Shown: positions 13,723-25,824 of the stretch, one piece after another | How the letters are laid out: every line of letters begins with the position of its first letter | Position numbering within the stretch: the stretch's first letter is position 1 | From: Owenia fusiformis | Taxonomy: Eukaryota > Annelida > Polychaeta > Sabellida > Oweniidae | Assembly (NCBI GenBank): GCA_903813345.2 | Contig: CAIIXF020000007.1 | Coordinates: 23,797,564-23,861,563 of the forward strand | DNA: 64,000 bases | Direction: 5' to 3' | Notes under the pieces: generated by a model | What the model was told of the DNA's origin: nothing | The model's database searches: none | What the model saw: the letters and a program-made list of their open reading frames with translations, nothing else | Made by a program: the position numbers and the translations under genes

Positions 13723-14143
13723 TGAGCCTATCAAATGGTTCCATTTTAGTTAAATGGCAGAACGCAGCAACTCAAATTTTTGATTCATATTATTACAAAG
13801 GACAATCCTAGCCCCCAAAATGGGACTAAAGATTTTCTCGAAGAAATATTTGTTTGCAGATCACTCATAGATTGTATGATATTCTATTATCTCATTATCT
13901 CAAACATATGTTGAAAAATGACTTAAAGATAGTATCAGATCTAGCGATATTTTGGACTCATATTAATTCCTTGCCCTGTTGCTTTTTTAAAAATCCCTGT
14001 TATGCATATTAAAGGAACAAAGAAAGATTTTTACAATAATGTGTTCATTTCTCTATAAATGTGCTGGTCACATTCATGGCAAATTATACATTTTGAATGT
14101 GAAGTTATTTCACCAATTGATATTTTTGATAACATACTGCATT

Positions 14144-14215
14144 CTTCGAACACAGGACTCCAGACACCATCCACTATGTCTTCAAGGTACAAGTTCTGGA
14201 GGCCTGTGTTCGGAG
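14144..14215. repeat. Hairpin, about 18-bp stem
   Basis: TTCGAACACAGGACTCCAGA pairs with TCTGGAGGCCTGTGTTCGG with one or two mismatches across a loop of about 35 bases. It lies in presumed CSRNP intron 1. No family was recognised. Confidence 0.55.
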
Positions 14216-15126
14216 GATAATAATACTATGGATCTTTTGGAAGGTATTATGTTTGAGATGGTAAAAATACATCGGTAGGTCAATTATACATGTTGTTTGC
14301 AATTTTGTCATCCCCTGTAACGCTGATTCTGCCTTCAACACCACAGAGTAAAAGTTTTGACTCTGTATATTTTAATTTTTCAAATATTCTCTTCAATCAA
14401 GAAAATTACAAAAGGAATCGCAGAGAATTCATTTCAGAGGTGATTCATCATTTAATTACAATATGTCCTGTTTAGTTTGGTTCTGATAGAGGAATTTGCT
14501 TATCGATCTATTGCAATCCAGCAAAATTACTTTCAGCAAATGTATTTTATAAGAATCTACATTGGCAATTTTAGTACTTCATGAATAGAATTACCAGGAT
14601 ATTGAGCATCGAACAATCCCTTAAAGTCATTATTCTTAATGAAGTATCCGTTAACTTTTTGTTTACTACATCTCCTCTTACGCATGCTGTTAAATATTCA
14701 GTTCACTTTTTTGTTTATTACATCTACGCATTTTGCTCTAGTGGTTATGAGAAAACAGATCTGCAGTCAGAAATGCTAGATGGTTAATTTAGTATATCAT
14801 GAATATGTGTAATTGATAAATAATATGATCAATAAATCACAACATATTATTGATTAAAAAGTAACCAGATTAGAACATTTGTGAGGAAGTACATCAACTA
14901 TGCATCAAATATTAATATTATAGTGATGATAATATTTTTGATAGACTTCAATGAAGATGGATCACATAACCCATTCTGATGGACATAGTGTTCCATTGGT
15001 TCCTTTCTAGTGTTTTATTATTGCTAGTTGAAATCAGAAAGAAATGACTGATGAGTATAATAGTGCATATCACCTGATTGAACCAAAACTCTATTTCTTA
15101 TATTAGGATGAAGATAGATAGGAAAA

Positions 15127-15226
15127 AAGTGTGTTGACATATTGTTATAGTCTCTAATGTTTTGTGGCGATGGTTGGTGTTTGGCATTCAGAGTTCAGCA
15201 TCTGTAACAAATGGCAGGTGGTGACA
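15127..15226 (-). repeat. TGTCACCAC element, short copy
   Basis: Read on the minus strand it starts TGTCACCACCTGCCATTTGT, continues TACAGATGC, has the ACCAACC segment, and ends with ATAACAATATGTCAACAC. This matches the reverse complement of 22341-22452 and the tail of 1865-3379. Confidence 0.65.
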
Positions 15227-15578
15227 ATCCAGAACAGGAAGTGTTTTATGTTAATGTTAGAAGAACATAATAATTGGGGCTTGATGCAAGACTATGTGGT
15301 TTAAAAGATAGATGTATAGATCGATAGATGAGTAGTGCTACTTTCACTGATTTTTGGAATTCTCCATCAGGTGTGGGTATCATATATTCACCTGGTTGAA
15401 GCTTAACTCTTATTGCGTTGATGCAATGTTGTGGCTGTGTCTGTATGGCCTTGGGTGCCATACACTTTTTGATACTCTTCTAAGGATTATTTTGTGATTT
15501 CAGAGGCAAAATCCAATCTTTTGCATCTATCCTGATTGTAAATGATATTTTTTTGTTTTCATTTTTACCATATATTTA

Positions 15579-16107
15579 TAGGGATGGGACGGTTCGGTTC
15601 GGTTCGGTTCGGTTTTTCGGATCATCAGCCGTCGGTTCGGTTTTTTTCGGTTCGGTTCATTCATTTTAAGGATTTGTATTGATTGACATGATTAGCTGCT
15701 TAATTGATACAAAGATTTGCGCAAATTTATATTTTATAGATGGAATCAATTTTATGTTATAGTATTTCATGAACAATACTAATTATTTAGAATACACGAC
15801 TAAAGAATATAGTACCAGGGACCACATGATTGATTACCGAGGGATACGAATACGCGGATACGAAACGAATCTAGTAAACGAGTGAGCTAGCAACAGACAA
15901 GACAGACAAGTTAAGGTAGGGACTAGGAATATCAAAAATGTTGCTGTAAAACAGTGTTTTCAACTGTTTTATTGATACTTGACCAATGAAATATTAATCC
16001 GAAAACGATCCGAAAAGCTGATCCGAAAGTAGGGCCGTGATCCGAAAACCGATCCGAAGGCTATGAACCGCGGTTTTTCGGTATTTCGGTTATCCGTCCC
16101 ACCCCTA
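15579..16107. mobile_element. hAT-like MITE with 8-bp target duplication
   Basis: The terminal inverted repeats are TAGGGATGGGACGG at the left and the complement of TAGGGGTGGGACGG at the right. They are flanked by the perfect 8-bp direct repeat TATATTTA (15571-15578 and 16108-16115). The ends are built of CGGTTCGGTT runs, and the 529-bp element has no transposase frame. An 8-bp duplication with TAGGG-type ends is typical of hAT elements, so this is a non-autonomous copy. Confidence 0.8.
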
Positions 16108-17967
16108 TATATTTAGGCTGGACATTATTCAGATTCCTTATGGTAATATTGCAGACAATTGATTTGCTTGTATAGGCCAGTATAATTGCAAGGTATCAAC
16201 AGATAAGGCCTTGGCCCTTAAGACTCTCCATTTAGAGTGATCACAGATGAGGATGTGTTGGTTAACATGGTTATCACATATTTCAGTTTTTACATATAAT
16301 TCAGCAGGGAATTCTATAGCTTCATCATACATATAACTGCGTAGACTTTTTGGTTGTAACAAGGTATAGCTCAGAATTAGTGCAAGTTATCAATATATAA
16401 GACCTTGGTTACCTGTAAATGCCAGGCATCCTTTCTGAAAAATATCCAAACTTATCAAAAATTGTTTCTTTTCTCATAAAGCATATGTTTTTGAAAATCG
16501 GGATTCTTTTTTGGAATAGTGCCCAGTTGAATAGATTGTTTTGATGAAGCCTATTACAGATGTATTTCCTGTTGATCTGTTACAAATTGAAGTTATTCAT
16601 TCTTTACAAGGATCGTGCTAGAATCAAGCTGGTGGAAAAACTAGAATCTACCTTGATGTACTTGGAAACCAACTTATATGTCTTGGTACTTAAGAAAAAT
16701 ACAAACGCAAGCAAACTGACCTCAATGTCTAAAATAATAGCACTGAATCCGAAAACTTAGAACACCGGGCACTTTTAGTAGAAGTATGACAAAACTAGTA
16801 ATTTCTCCAAGGAGAAAATATAAGAATTAAGTGTTAGTTTTGGATAAACTGTTTGCAAGGTACAGCGCCTCAGCAGAACCTCAGACGAATGTGGAGCAAG
16901 AGCCAGTGATATTTAGATAAAAACTGTGATATAAATAGAGTACATTGCTGAAGCAATATACATGTTTTCTGATCCTTGTTCGCCCCTATATAGATTAGTA
17001 GATTAATGTCAAGGCCAGGTAATATTTTTCTCCTGATTTTATCTCTGTTGACCTGTTTTTATTTTATCAATGAAATGTGATAAAAAATACCAATAATGAA
17101 ATCATAAGATATCACAAGATCCCTCATGATTTAACCTATGTACGATCCCTTAGGGGAATGAGCTACTAAATCTGAGCTAGATCATGTCAGACAACTGACT
17201 GACTGTGATATTGGATATTAAACTGGATTGGTCAATATTGGAGAATTTGTATACAAATCAATTCTAGTAAAACAAAGGATTTATGAGAACTTATTAACAG
17301 TTGTAATATCCATTATGTATACTGCTTAATTGGTACTCTTGAATAAAGACTGATATTGCTTTGTCTTGTCTGCACTCTCATGATAAGAAATAACTTTGAT
17401 AGAGAATTGCCAAACAGAAGCACACACACAGGATCAGAAGAGTAGAAATTAATTATCGTTCCTTTCTTTAATTATTTCATACTTGTCTTTTCCCTGTGAT
17501 GGAGGCAAATGGATCATCATCATCATTTCGTCCCCGTCAAGTGTGACGATGGGTGGCTTTTTGAGACCGTCTCTTCTGTTGGCCTACAAAATCTGATCCA
17601 CGATGACTGATTGGTTTATAGGATGTACTGTCATCTACCTATTTGCGGGTGACATGCTTTTCAGATATGTCTCCAAATTACTTTAGTGGGGGTATAACAT
17701 GTTACCCTGCGTTACCCTGAGTCTAGTTATAAACTACCCTCTGCCTAGTAAAGACTATATTAGAGTTAAGAAACCCCGCCCCCATGACCGATATCCGTGA
17801 CAGCTCGGGTCTTAAAGCATTTCACACCTACCGCGCTAGCCTATTCTCAACCAATCAGGGTGCTTGAAGGAACAAGTGCTAAATGTGTGCATGATAATTA
17901 TGCAATTACGTCAGAGAAAATGACCCTACATACACATGCAAATGGTATAACATGTAGTAGTATTATT

Positions 17968-18730
17968 ATCCCAACGAACGAAGTTCGGTAGGGATATAGT
18001 GAAGCCCTCCGTCCGTCAGTCCGTCAGTCTGTCAGTCCGTCCGTCCGTCCGTCCGGAAGATAACTCAAATATTAGTAGACGGATTTTCTTCATATTTGGT
18101 GGAAAGATGTATATTGATGAATAGTTTTACGCAAAAAAAAGATGGCCGTCGCTTTAAAAATGACGGGACTTTTTCACAAAAATCATAAATTTTTCATTCT
18201 AAACCAAAGTAATTAATATTATTGTTTGAAATTTTGGTAGTATATAAGCAACATCTATCTATTTCACATATATTCCGTGTTTTTCATCCTGACCCCCAGG
18301 GGCTGTGTATGGGGGGTCAGGAAAACAGAAATTTTCGCTAATTTTTAGATCTTTCTGAAGTATAGCTTTATTATACTCAAATGAAAGGCAATTAAGAGTA
18401 GATTGCAAATATTGTATCTTTTTTCTGATTCGAGCCTTGTAAAATTCAAAATGGCCGTCTAATGTACGATTTTGCAATCATTTTTCGATCCCTTCAAAGT
18501 ATGGCTATATTATACTCAAATTGAAGGAATTTTGGAGTAGATCACAATTATGCTATTATTTTTCAGATTTGTACCTCAGAAAATTCAAAATGGCTGCTTT
18601 GCAGGAATTCGCAATTCTAAAATCTAAATTTTTCAATTTTAACCAAAGTAATGAGTATAATTGATTGGAATTCGGTAATTGATATTTTGTTCGTTGGGAT
18701 TTGCTACTCCGCGGAGTTGCCATTATCTAG
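17968..18730 (+). repeat. Dispersed GTCC-rich element, copy 2
   Basis: It starts TCCCAACGAACGAAGTTCGG, then TAGGGATATAGTGAAG and a long CCGTCCGTCCGTCC run. It has internal CAAAATGGC blocks and ends TTGTTCGTTGGGATTTGCTA. The beginning CCAACGAAC and the ending GTTCGTTGG are inverted relative to each other, giving short terminal inverted repeats. Confidence 0.65.
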
Positions 18731-20760
18731 TTCTAGATGCTTGGAGTGTTAGCTTTTGGTTGTAAGGGTATAAAATCAGAAGGTATAAAATATGCAATTT
18801 TCGCAATATGTAAAGTGATATCTGTTAACATCGCACTTTTCATTGATTTCCTTGTGTGTATTGGGGCATAGACTTCTTATGGTCAATAATGTGCTGTTCG
18901 ATGAATGATCTCGTACTGTGGTTCAACTGCATTCCTCTTAATTAACATCCAGGACTTGTAAAAATAATGGGATATCACCTACTGTCATAAATTTCATACC
19001 TAACATTGATTTCAGCCTATAGATTTATCTTGGTCACCCTGTTCAATATTTCTATTATGACATTGTAATACTTTTTTTAAACTAGACCAAATGTATTGCA
19101 TTGATCTCCCCAGGATATACCTCAAATGGGTGCAAAATTCACAATTCACACTGAAATTGGTCAAAATATGCCCATTTTTCATGATTTTCTAATTTTCAAG
19201 TAGGTGCAAATGCATTTTCAGGTGGGTGCAAGCCTGTTTTTAAAATCTCAGGTGGGTGCTACACCCACTTGCTTTAATCCTGGGGAGATCACTGTATTGT
19301 TTGTATGTGGCAAAAAAATACGGTTTACATCACCTAGCATTTGCGAATTCAACTCTCGACTGATGGATTATCCTCTATTTTATGAGGTTCTATTCATATT
19401 TAAATGATTTGATGGTAAAATTTACAGTTAAACCGTCAGCCAGTAGATGAATTTGTGAATGCTACATAAGTAAATGCCTCGTCTCTATGCTTGAGTATTC
19501 ATCTCACTCTAATTATAACCTTTTGTGTGAGATCAATTTTCTGATCAACATTCACAATAATTGCAAAGCACTTCAGTCATAGCAATCAGGACTGATTTCA
19601 AGCCACAATATAGCACATATACAGCCCGATCAATAACACGGAATAGTAACCTTCTCTGTTTCATTAGATCCAAGTAGCTTCTGTATTGACAATTTACTGC
19701 ATGAATATATATGTGTTCAAGAGATTATATGTGGTAAATTGCCCCGAATCTTCCATCGGCTAGCCATTTCACCCTCTAATAGTATCTGAGCACCTGTCCC
19801 AAGCTGAACATCTCTCACGTGAAAATGTTTTCCGATTCTGTTTTCACTCATTGATTGACATATTATAAAAAAGCAACCTTGAAATGTAATTGGGATGGTT
19901 AAAAAGTGCAGATGTTAAACTTTTTTAAACATCTGTTTATGTAACTAAAGTGGGGCATTATATTGTGATTCTGGCATCTTGTGAACTATCCGCTCGCAAA
20001 CGCTAAGATTTTCTTTAACAGATAATGCTGACACATTTTTGCGCCAAAAAGGTCGTGAAGAAATCATGGAAATATCAAAACCATATCTCTGAGGATGCAC
20101 CATTTTGTTTCTGAACGGATCTGCATTTGTAGAGTTCCACTGCGATGTTTTACATGAGTTTGAGTTCAGATTGAATGTTGTATGTTGCCATTATTAAAAG
20201 AGAACTAGTATTCAATATCAGATTCTAATATAGGGAATATACATTATAAATGTAATGGACAATTTAGATTTGTGAGAATCAATTGAAAATGTCAACATGA
20301 TTGAACGCTTGATATATGTGAAGAACTAAGGAAATAGAAGCCTACATAGCCTTTTTATTATCATTTTGTGTCCACATGGCTGTGCATGTGTTTTGAGTCT
20401 AGTTCTGTATCGATATGGGTTGAGAGAAATTGCAGTAATATACAGCTATACGTATAATAAGACATAATGTATTGAATGAGAATCCCTCAAACATCCAGTG
20501 AAAATAAACCAACCCTGTCTGTTAATCGAAAAAATAATATGTTGCTTATGAAATCAATGTGATTTAAATAGATCTACCTTTAAGTTAAATAAAGTCTAAT
20601 TTTTTCAGTATTGATTGTATTTCTTGAGAGAATCAAGGAAGCCATAAAGTATGATAAAACTTATCCACTAGAGTCTCGGGAAAGATAATTAATGTCGTAA
20701 ATTATTGATCCAACAGACGGGAGAACTAATGAAATATGCAGAGTCGGTTGTTAAATCTCA

Positions 20761-22340
20761 TGTCATCATATATAGCAATAAGAAATGTATTTGTCATCAT
20801 CTCTGTCTATAGCAATGTTAAGATATTTGTCATCATCTTTTGCAATGGGAAATGTATTTGTCATCATCTCTGTCTATAGCAATGTTAAGATATTTGTCAT
20901 CATCTCTTGCAATAGGAAATGTATTTTTCATCATCTCTATCTATAGCAATGTTAAGATATTTGTCATCATCTTTTGCAATAGGAAATGTATTTTTCATCA
21001 TCTCTGTCTATAGCAATGTTAAGATATTTGTCATCATCTTTTGCAATAGGAAATGTATTTGTCATCATCTCTGTCTATAGCAATGTTAAGATATTTGTCA
21101 TCATCTCTTGCAATAGGAAATGTATTTGTCATCATCTCTGTTTATAGCAATGTTAAAGATATTTGTCATCATCTTTTGCAATAGGAAATGAATTTGTCAT
21201 CATCTCTGTCTATAGCAATTTTAAGATATTTGTCATCATCTCTTGCAATAGGAAATGTATTTGTCATCATCTCTGTCTATAGCAATTTTAAGATATTTGT
21301 CATCATATATAGCAATAAGAAATGTATTTGTCATCATCTCTGTCTATAGCAATGTTAAGATATTTGTCATCATCTCTTGCAATAGGAAATGTATTTGTCA
21401 TCATCTCTATCTATACCAATGTTAAGATATTTGTCATCATCTTTTGCAATAGGAAATGTATTTTTCATCATCTCTGTCTATAGCAATGTTATAAGATATT
21501 TGTCATCATCTTTTGCAATGGGAAATGTATTTGTCATCATCTCTGTCTATAGCAATGTTAAGATATTTGTCATCATCTTTTGCAGTAGGAGATGTATTTG
21601 TCATCATCTCTGTCTATAGCAATGTTATAAGATATTTGTCATCATCTTTTGCAATGGGAAATGTATTTGTCATCATCTCTGTCTATAGCAATGTTAAGAT
21701 ATTTGTCATCATCTTTTGCAATAGGAAATGTATTTGTCATCATCTCTGTCTATAGCAATGTTATAAGATATTTGTCATCATCTCTTGCAATAGGAAATGT
21801 ATTTGTCATCATCTCTGTCTATAGCAATGTTATAAGATATTTGTGATCATCTTTTGCAATAGGAAATGTATTTGTCATCATCTCTGTCTATAGCAATGTT
21901 ATAAGATATTTGTCATCATCTCTTGCAATAGGAAATGTATTTGTCATCATCTCTGTCTATAGCAATGTTATAAGATATTTGTCATCATCTCTTGCAATAG
22001 GAAATGTATTTGTCATCATCTCTGTCTATAGCAATGTTATAAGATATTTGTCATCATCTCTTGCAAAAGGAAATGTATTTGTCATCATCTCTGTCTATAG
22101 CAATGTTATAAGATATTTGTCATCAAGCCTGCAATAGGAAATGTATTTGTCATCATCTCTTGCAATAGGAAATGTATTTGTCATCATCTCTTGCAATAGG
22201 AAATGTATTTGTCATTATCTCTGTCTATAGCAATGTTATAAGATATTTGTCATCAAGCCTGCAATAGGAAATGTAATCGTCATCATCTCTTGCAATAGGA
22301 AATGTATTTGTCATCATCTCTGTCTATACCAATGTTATAA
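20761..22340. repeat. Large minisatellite, 67-69 bp unit, about 23 copies
   Basis: Each unit reads GTATTTGTCATCATCTCTGT, CTATAGCAATGTTA, AGATATTTGTCATCATCT and CTTGCAATAGGAAAT. The unit is itself two diverged half-units of about 34 bp sharing TATTTGTCATCATCT. Left units are 67 bp. Right units carry a TA insertion (GTTATAAG), making 69 bp, a multiple of three, so open frames persist there by accident. At 22341 the array is interrupted by a TGTCACCAC element, and a last unit fragment reappears at about 22480. Confidence 0.95.
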
Positions 22341-22452
22341 TGTCATCACCACAAGTGGTGACATATTGTTATGGTCTCCAGCTTCCTTATGGATGGTGTC
22401 TTGAGTCCGGCGGTTGGCGTTTGGTATCTGTAACAAATGGCAGGTGGTGACA
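22341..22452 (-). repeat. TGTCACCAC element at the end of the minisatellite
   Basis: On the minus strand it starts TGTCACCACCTGCCATTTGT and runs through GCCAACCGCCGGACT and GGAGACCATAACAATATGTC to the palindromic end CACCACTTGTGGTGATGACA. It shares these blocks with the tail of 1865-3379 and the copies at 15127 and 57296. Minisatellite sequence occurs on both sides. Confidence 0.7.
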
Positions 22453-23825
22453 TTTTGCATGTTAAAACCTTCTTATGGTATTTGTCATCATCTCTGTCCA
22501 TGGTACCATATTCATGTGACTTACTCCAGTTAGTTTCATCCTACTGTGGATCAGTGATTTGTTTATGTCATGCTTTGCCGATGTGGTTCATAATGTCACA
22601 TATTTGAAATGGTAATTTTGATTGCCAAGACAAGGTACATTTTCATGTTTTTTACTTACAAGTATGACTATTATTATAACATATTATATAATAGTATTTT
22701 ATGATGGTATTATGATAACTAATCTGGTATGTCTTTTGTCTGATGTTTCTGACAACATGTACATCAGGCTTCTTTATATTGGAGGGTGATAATCACGCAA
22801 GGCAATAAATAACTTGACATGGTTGTATTGACATTATACTGTCTGCTACTATCCTATTAATGATTTTCATAAAAACATGCTGATGCGCTTTACATGATTG
22901 GTTCTGTCAGTGTATTTTTAGTTTGGTCTGACTCTGCAAGGCTATTGCATGTATATAGAAACATATTGTGAGTTAAGAAATTGAATCATGTTAGTGAATG
23001 GTGGAATAGCACAAGTTAAAATCTGTGCATATGACTCGAGTTTGCAATTTGATTTATGTTTTAGATTTAACAAATTTAGGCTAACATATATTATTATTTG
23101 TGTGAATTACTTCATAAATTATGGAAATGGGAAATGTTGAATTCTGTCTGAGCTGTAAATGTATATATAGGGAGTTGCTACTTCTCTATTGACATCAATT
23201 ACTGATGTGATGTCTGTAACTATGCCAGTTGTGGTACTATTATGTTTATCAACAAATTATCCTAAAGTCAGTGATGATTTGGGAGATGCATGCTCTTAGC
23301 CAGCTTTTGTTCACTTTTTAAAAATGGTCCCAAAATCACTTAAAAGTGCTCAGAATGGTGAAAAACAGCCTCTCGAACTCTTACTACTTACCGGCCTGAG
23401 GTGTTTTCAGAATTGCATTCTAAGAATTTTGTGATTATAATAAATATGTAACCCAGACACAAAGTGACATTCTAAGTCAATTTGATCAAGTTAACGACAT
23501 CTCCCTGTCATGGATATATATTTATCTATTTATTGTATCACTGTAGGAGGAAGAAGCCTACAATTTGAACCGCAACAATTCAAGATACATTACCTATTGA
23601 TTTCCTAAATTTAATATTATTAATTAATTATTAATTTTGATATTATTTTTGCTTAACTAGTCAATTATTGTGATGGACCAAACATTTTTTAGTTTTTAAT
23701 GCAATCGTCTTTAAAATTAAGCAGAAAAACTATATAAAAAATTATGCTTGGTATATAGCAGAAAAATTATATAAAATATGAATAACTGTAAAATATAGTT
23801 AACTTTGTGTTACATAAAATCTCTG

Positions 23826-23946
23826 GAGCCCACCTGCTTCACCCACTTCACCCCCCTCCACCCACTTCACCCCCTCCACCCAGTTCACCCCCTCCACCCA
23901 CTTCACTCCCATCCCTACTTCACCCTGCTCCACCCAGTTCACCCCA
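23826..23946. repeat. Tandem repeat of CACCCACTTCACCCCCTC type
   Basis: About seven imperfect copies of a 15-18 bp C-rich unit (TCCACCCACTTCACCCC) give strong strand asymmetry. The open frame on the opposite strand with repeated WVEG is a by-product of the repeat. Confidence 0.85.
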
Positions 23947-25824
23947 TTGTGGAGGAAGGGGGACACTAGAACTTTTGAAGTAAGAATAAAGATAGCTAGA
24001 TGGAAAATAAATCTGATAACAATATCTGAACTCTTAATAGTTGATTTCCTGAACATTACAGATTATTCAGAGTTAACATGATCTTCAAATATACCACCAT
24101 GATCTGTTAAATAGCTAGTACTTGCTATTACCCAATACGCATATATGACTGTAGCTGCAAGTATGTAGCAAACATATGTGGAGGTGTATACTATCATGTG
24201 TTTGGATACTCCTGCTATCCCATTTTTTACCATGGAATCCATGGAAAGAGGTTGCTACAGGTGTATAAATGGTAGATCCGAATCCTCAAAATTAGAGTAG
24301 TTAAAGGTGTAGGACATTCTTAAGTAGCTGTGTAGGCTCACCGTTCGATATCGTATATTTTTAAATTAACTAACTTTTGCATTTAATGTACTGGGGAATA
24401 TCTCGCTGTAGAAATATTTGTTTTGCCCACCATGTATCTATTCACTGCCTCCCCATCTGGCCCAAAATGATCACAGTTGCTCCATTTACCCAATAATTTT
24501 CTACATTGTTTTGTTTAGATACTCATAGCAAGAAACTAACAATATTGATAATCTACAAAAGGCCAATAAGCCCTTTTCGATGGAGAAAAATTGTTTAACA
24601 ACACATGTAGATAGAATACATCCTATACCTTACAATTAAATTGATATACAGTGTTCAATGAAGTGAAGTATGCTGTGGTAAATATGTTGGTATTATCAAC
24701 CTTGAGCAGAGACCACAATTGTAATTCTAATACTGTAAAACACGTATTATTCCCATGCATTTAATTTTCGCGATATTCGCGAGGGGCATTCCACTTTAGT
24801 GGAAATAATGAAGATCAAATCGGGGGCTCTCTGCTCTCATGTAGCAGATATTAAGTGTTTTACACTATTCATTTAAAAGTATGATAAATTGAAAACAAGA
24901 ATGAAACAAGGTTTTTGCTGTTCTTGTACTATGATTGATATCTGTATGGAATACTTATATTTTGTCATGCAGATATGCGTTTCATCACGTTCTATTATGT
25001 TATTCACCAATTTACAGTTTCTCTATTTAGTGCAGAATAAAAAATCAATATATGTTGCTTGAGTGCTGCTGTATCTCCCTTGCAGGTTGATTCCTCTCAT
25101 TTTCTTGCTTTTTCTCTCTATTATTATCTTATAAGGGTCTGCATTCTGCCATAAACATCAATGTTGTTTAAGATTTCTGTTCTATTTAGAGCCGTTGCTA
25201 ATTCTCAAGGATGCTTTAATTTGTTGTGTAAGCAAAGCACATATTTGATTTTTTCTTGGCAGCGTACCATATTAGCTTCAGCATGAATGGTTGCCATAGC
25301 TACCACACTAACGTAATAGCAGACTCGTTCTAGTTAAGAAGTGTCAGTACTTGATTCCTTACAATACATCAGGTTCTAACAATGTAGACAGTTAATGGCG
25401 TGTTTCATGTGATATAACAAAAGGATTTTGGATTGTTTTGGTATTGATAGGAACTAATGCTGAAAACGTGAGTCTACATGGTAAATGATGAATTTAAGAG
25501 TAGTGGCAAACCAATAGTTGTGTCTTAAAGACTGAAGCTATAAATTGATGCAGAAATTCTTTGGAATTCATATCAATATGGGATATAGATGTGTTTAATA
25601 TTGGTTGAATACTATCAGAGTTGTTAGGTTAGTTTAATTTGCTACATGTGTTATTGCATGAATTATGATCATTGATAAATCAGAATCATCAGTAGGCCGT
25701 TTCCCAAAGTGTTCTGGATTATGATTCCTAATTCTGAATTTGTTTTATTGTTGTAACATCATCTGATGAATTTTTGCATGCATTGTATTCTTATTAAACA
25801 TTCTAAAATTTTGTGTATCTTCAG

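Larger units (their letters stand above)
10750..25824 (+). other. Long presumed first intron of CSRNP, repeat-rich
   Basis: This 15 kb stretch has no supported coding exon. It contains two copies of a GTCC-rich dispersed element (12844-13722, 17968-18730), a hAT-like MITE (15579-16107), two copies of the TGTCACCAC element (15127-15226, 22341-22452), a large minisatellite (20761-22340), a CACCC-type tandem repeat (23826-23946) and a hairpin (14144-14215). The remainder is AT-rich with only short spurious open frames. Calling it one intron depends on the 10.7 kb leader exon. Alternative first exons inside it cannot be excluded. Confidence 0.45.

Noticed and set aside
17995-18060. GTCC repeats as a possible simple microsatellite locus
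   Set aside because: The run is part of a larger dispersed element with matching flanks at 12844, so it was annotated as such.
21389-22137. Overlapping open frames with repeated SSSLAIGNVFVIISVYSNV
   Set aside because: They arise from a 67-69 bp minisatellite without stops. There is no start context, no splice support and no family similarity.
23799-24056. Frame with WVEGVKWVEG repeats
   Set aside because: It is a translation of the C-rich tandem repeat at 23826-23946.
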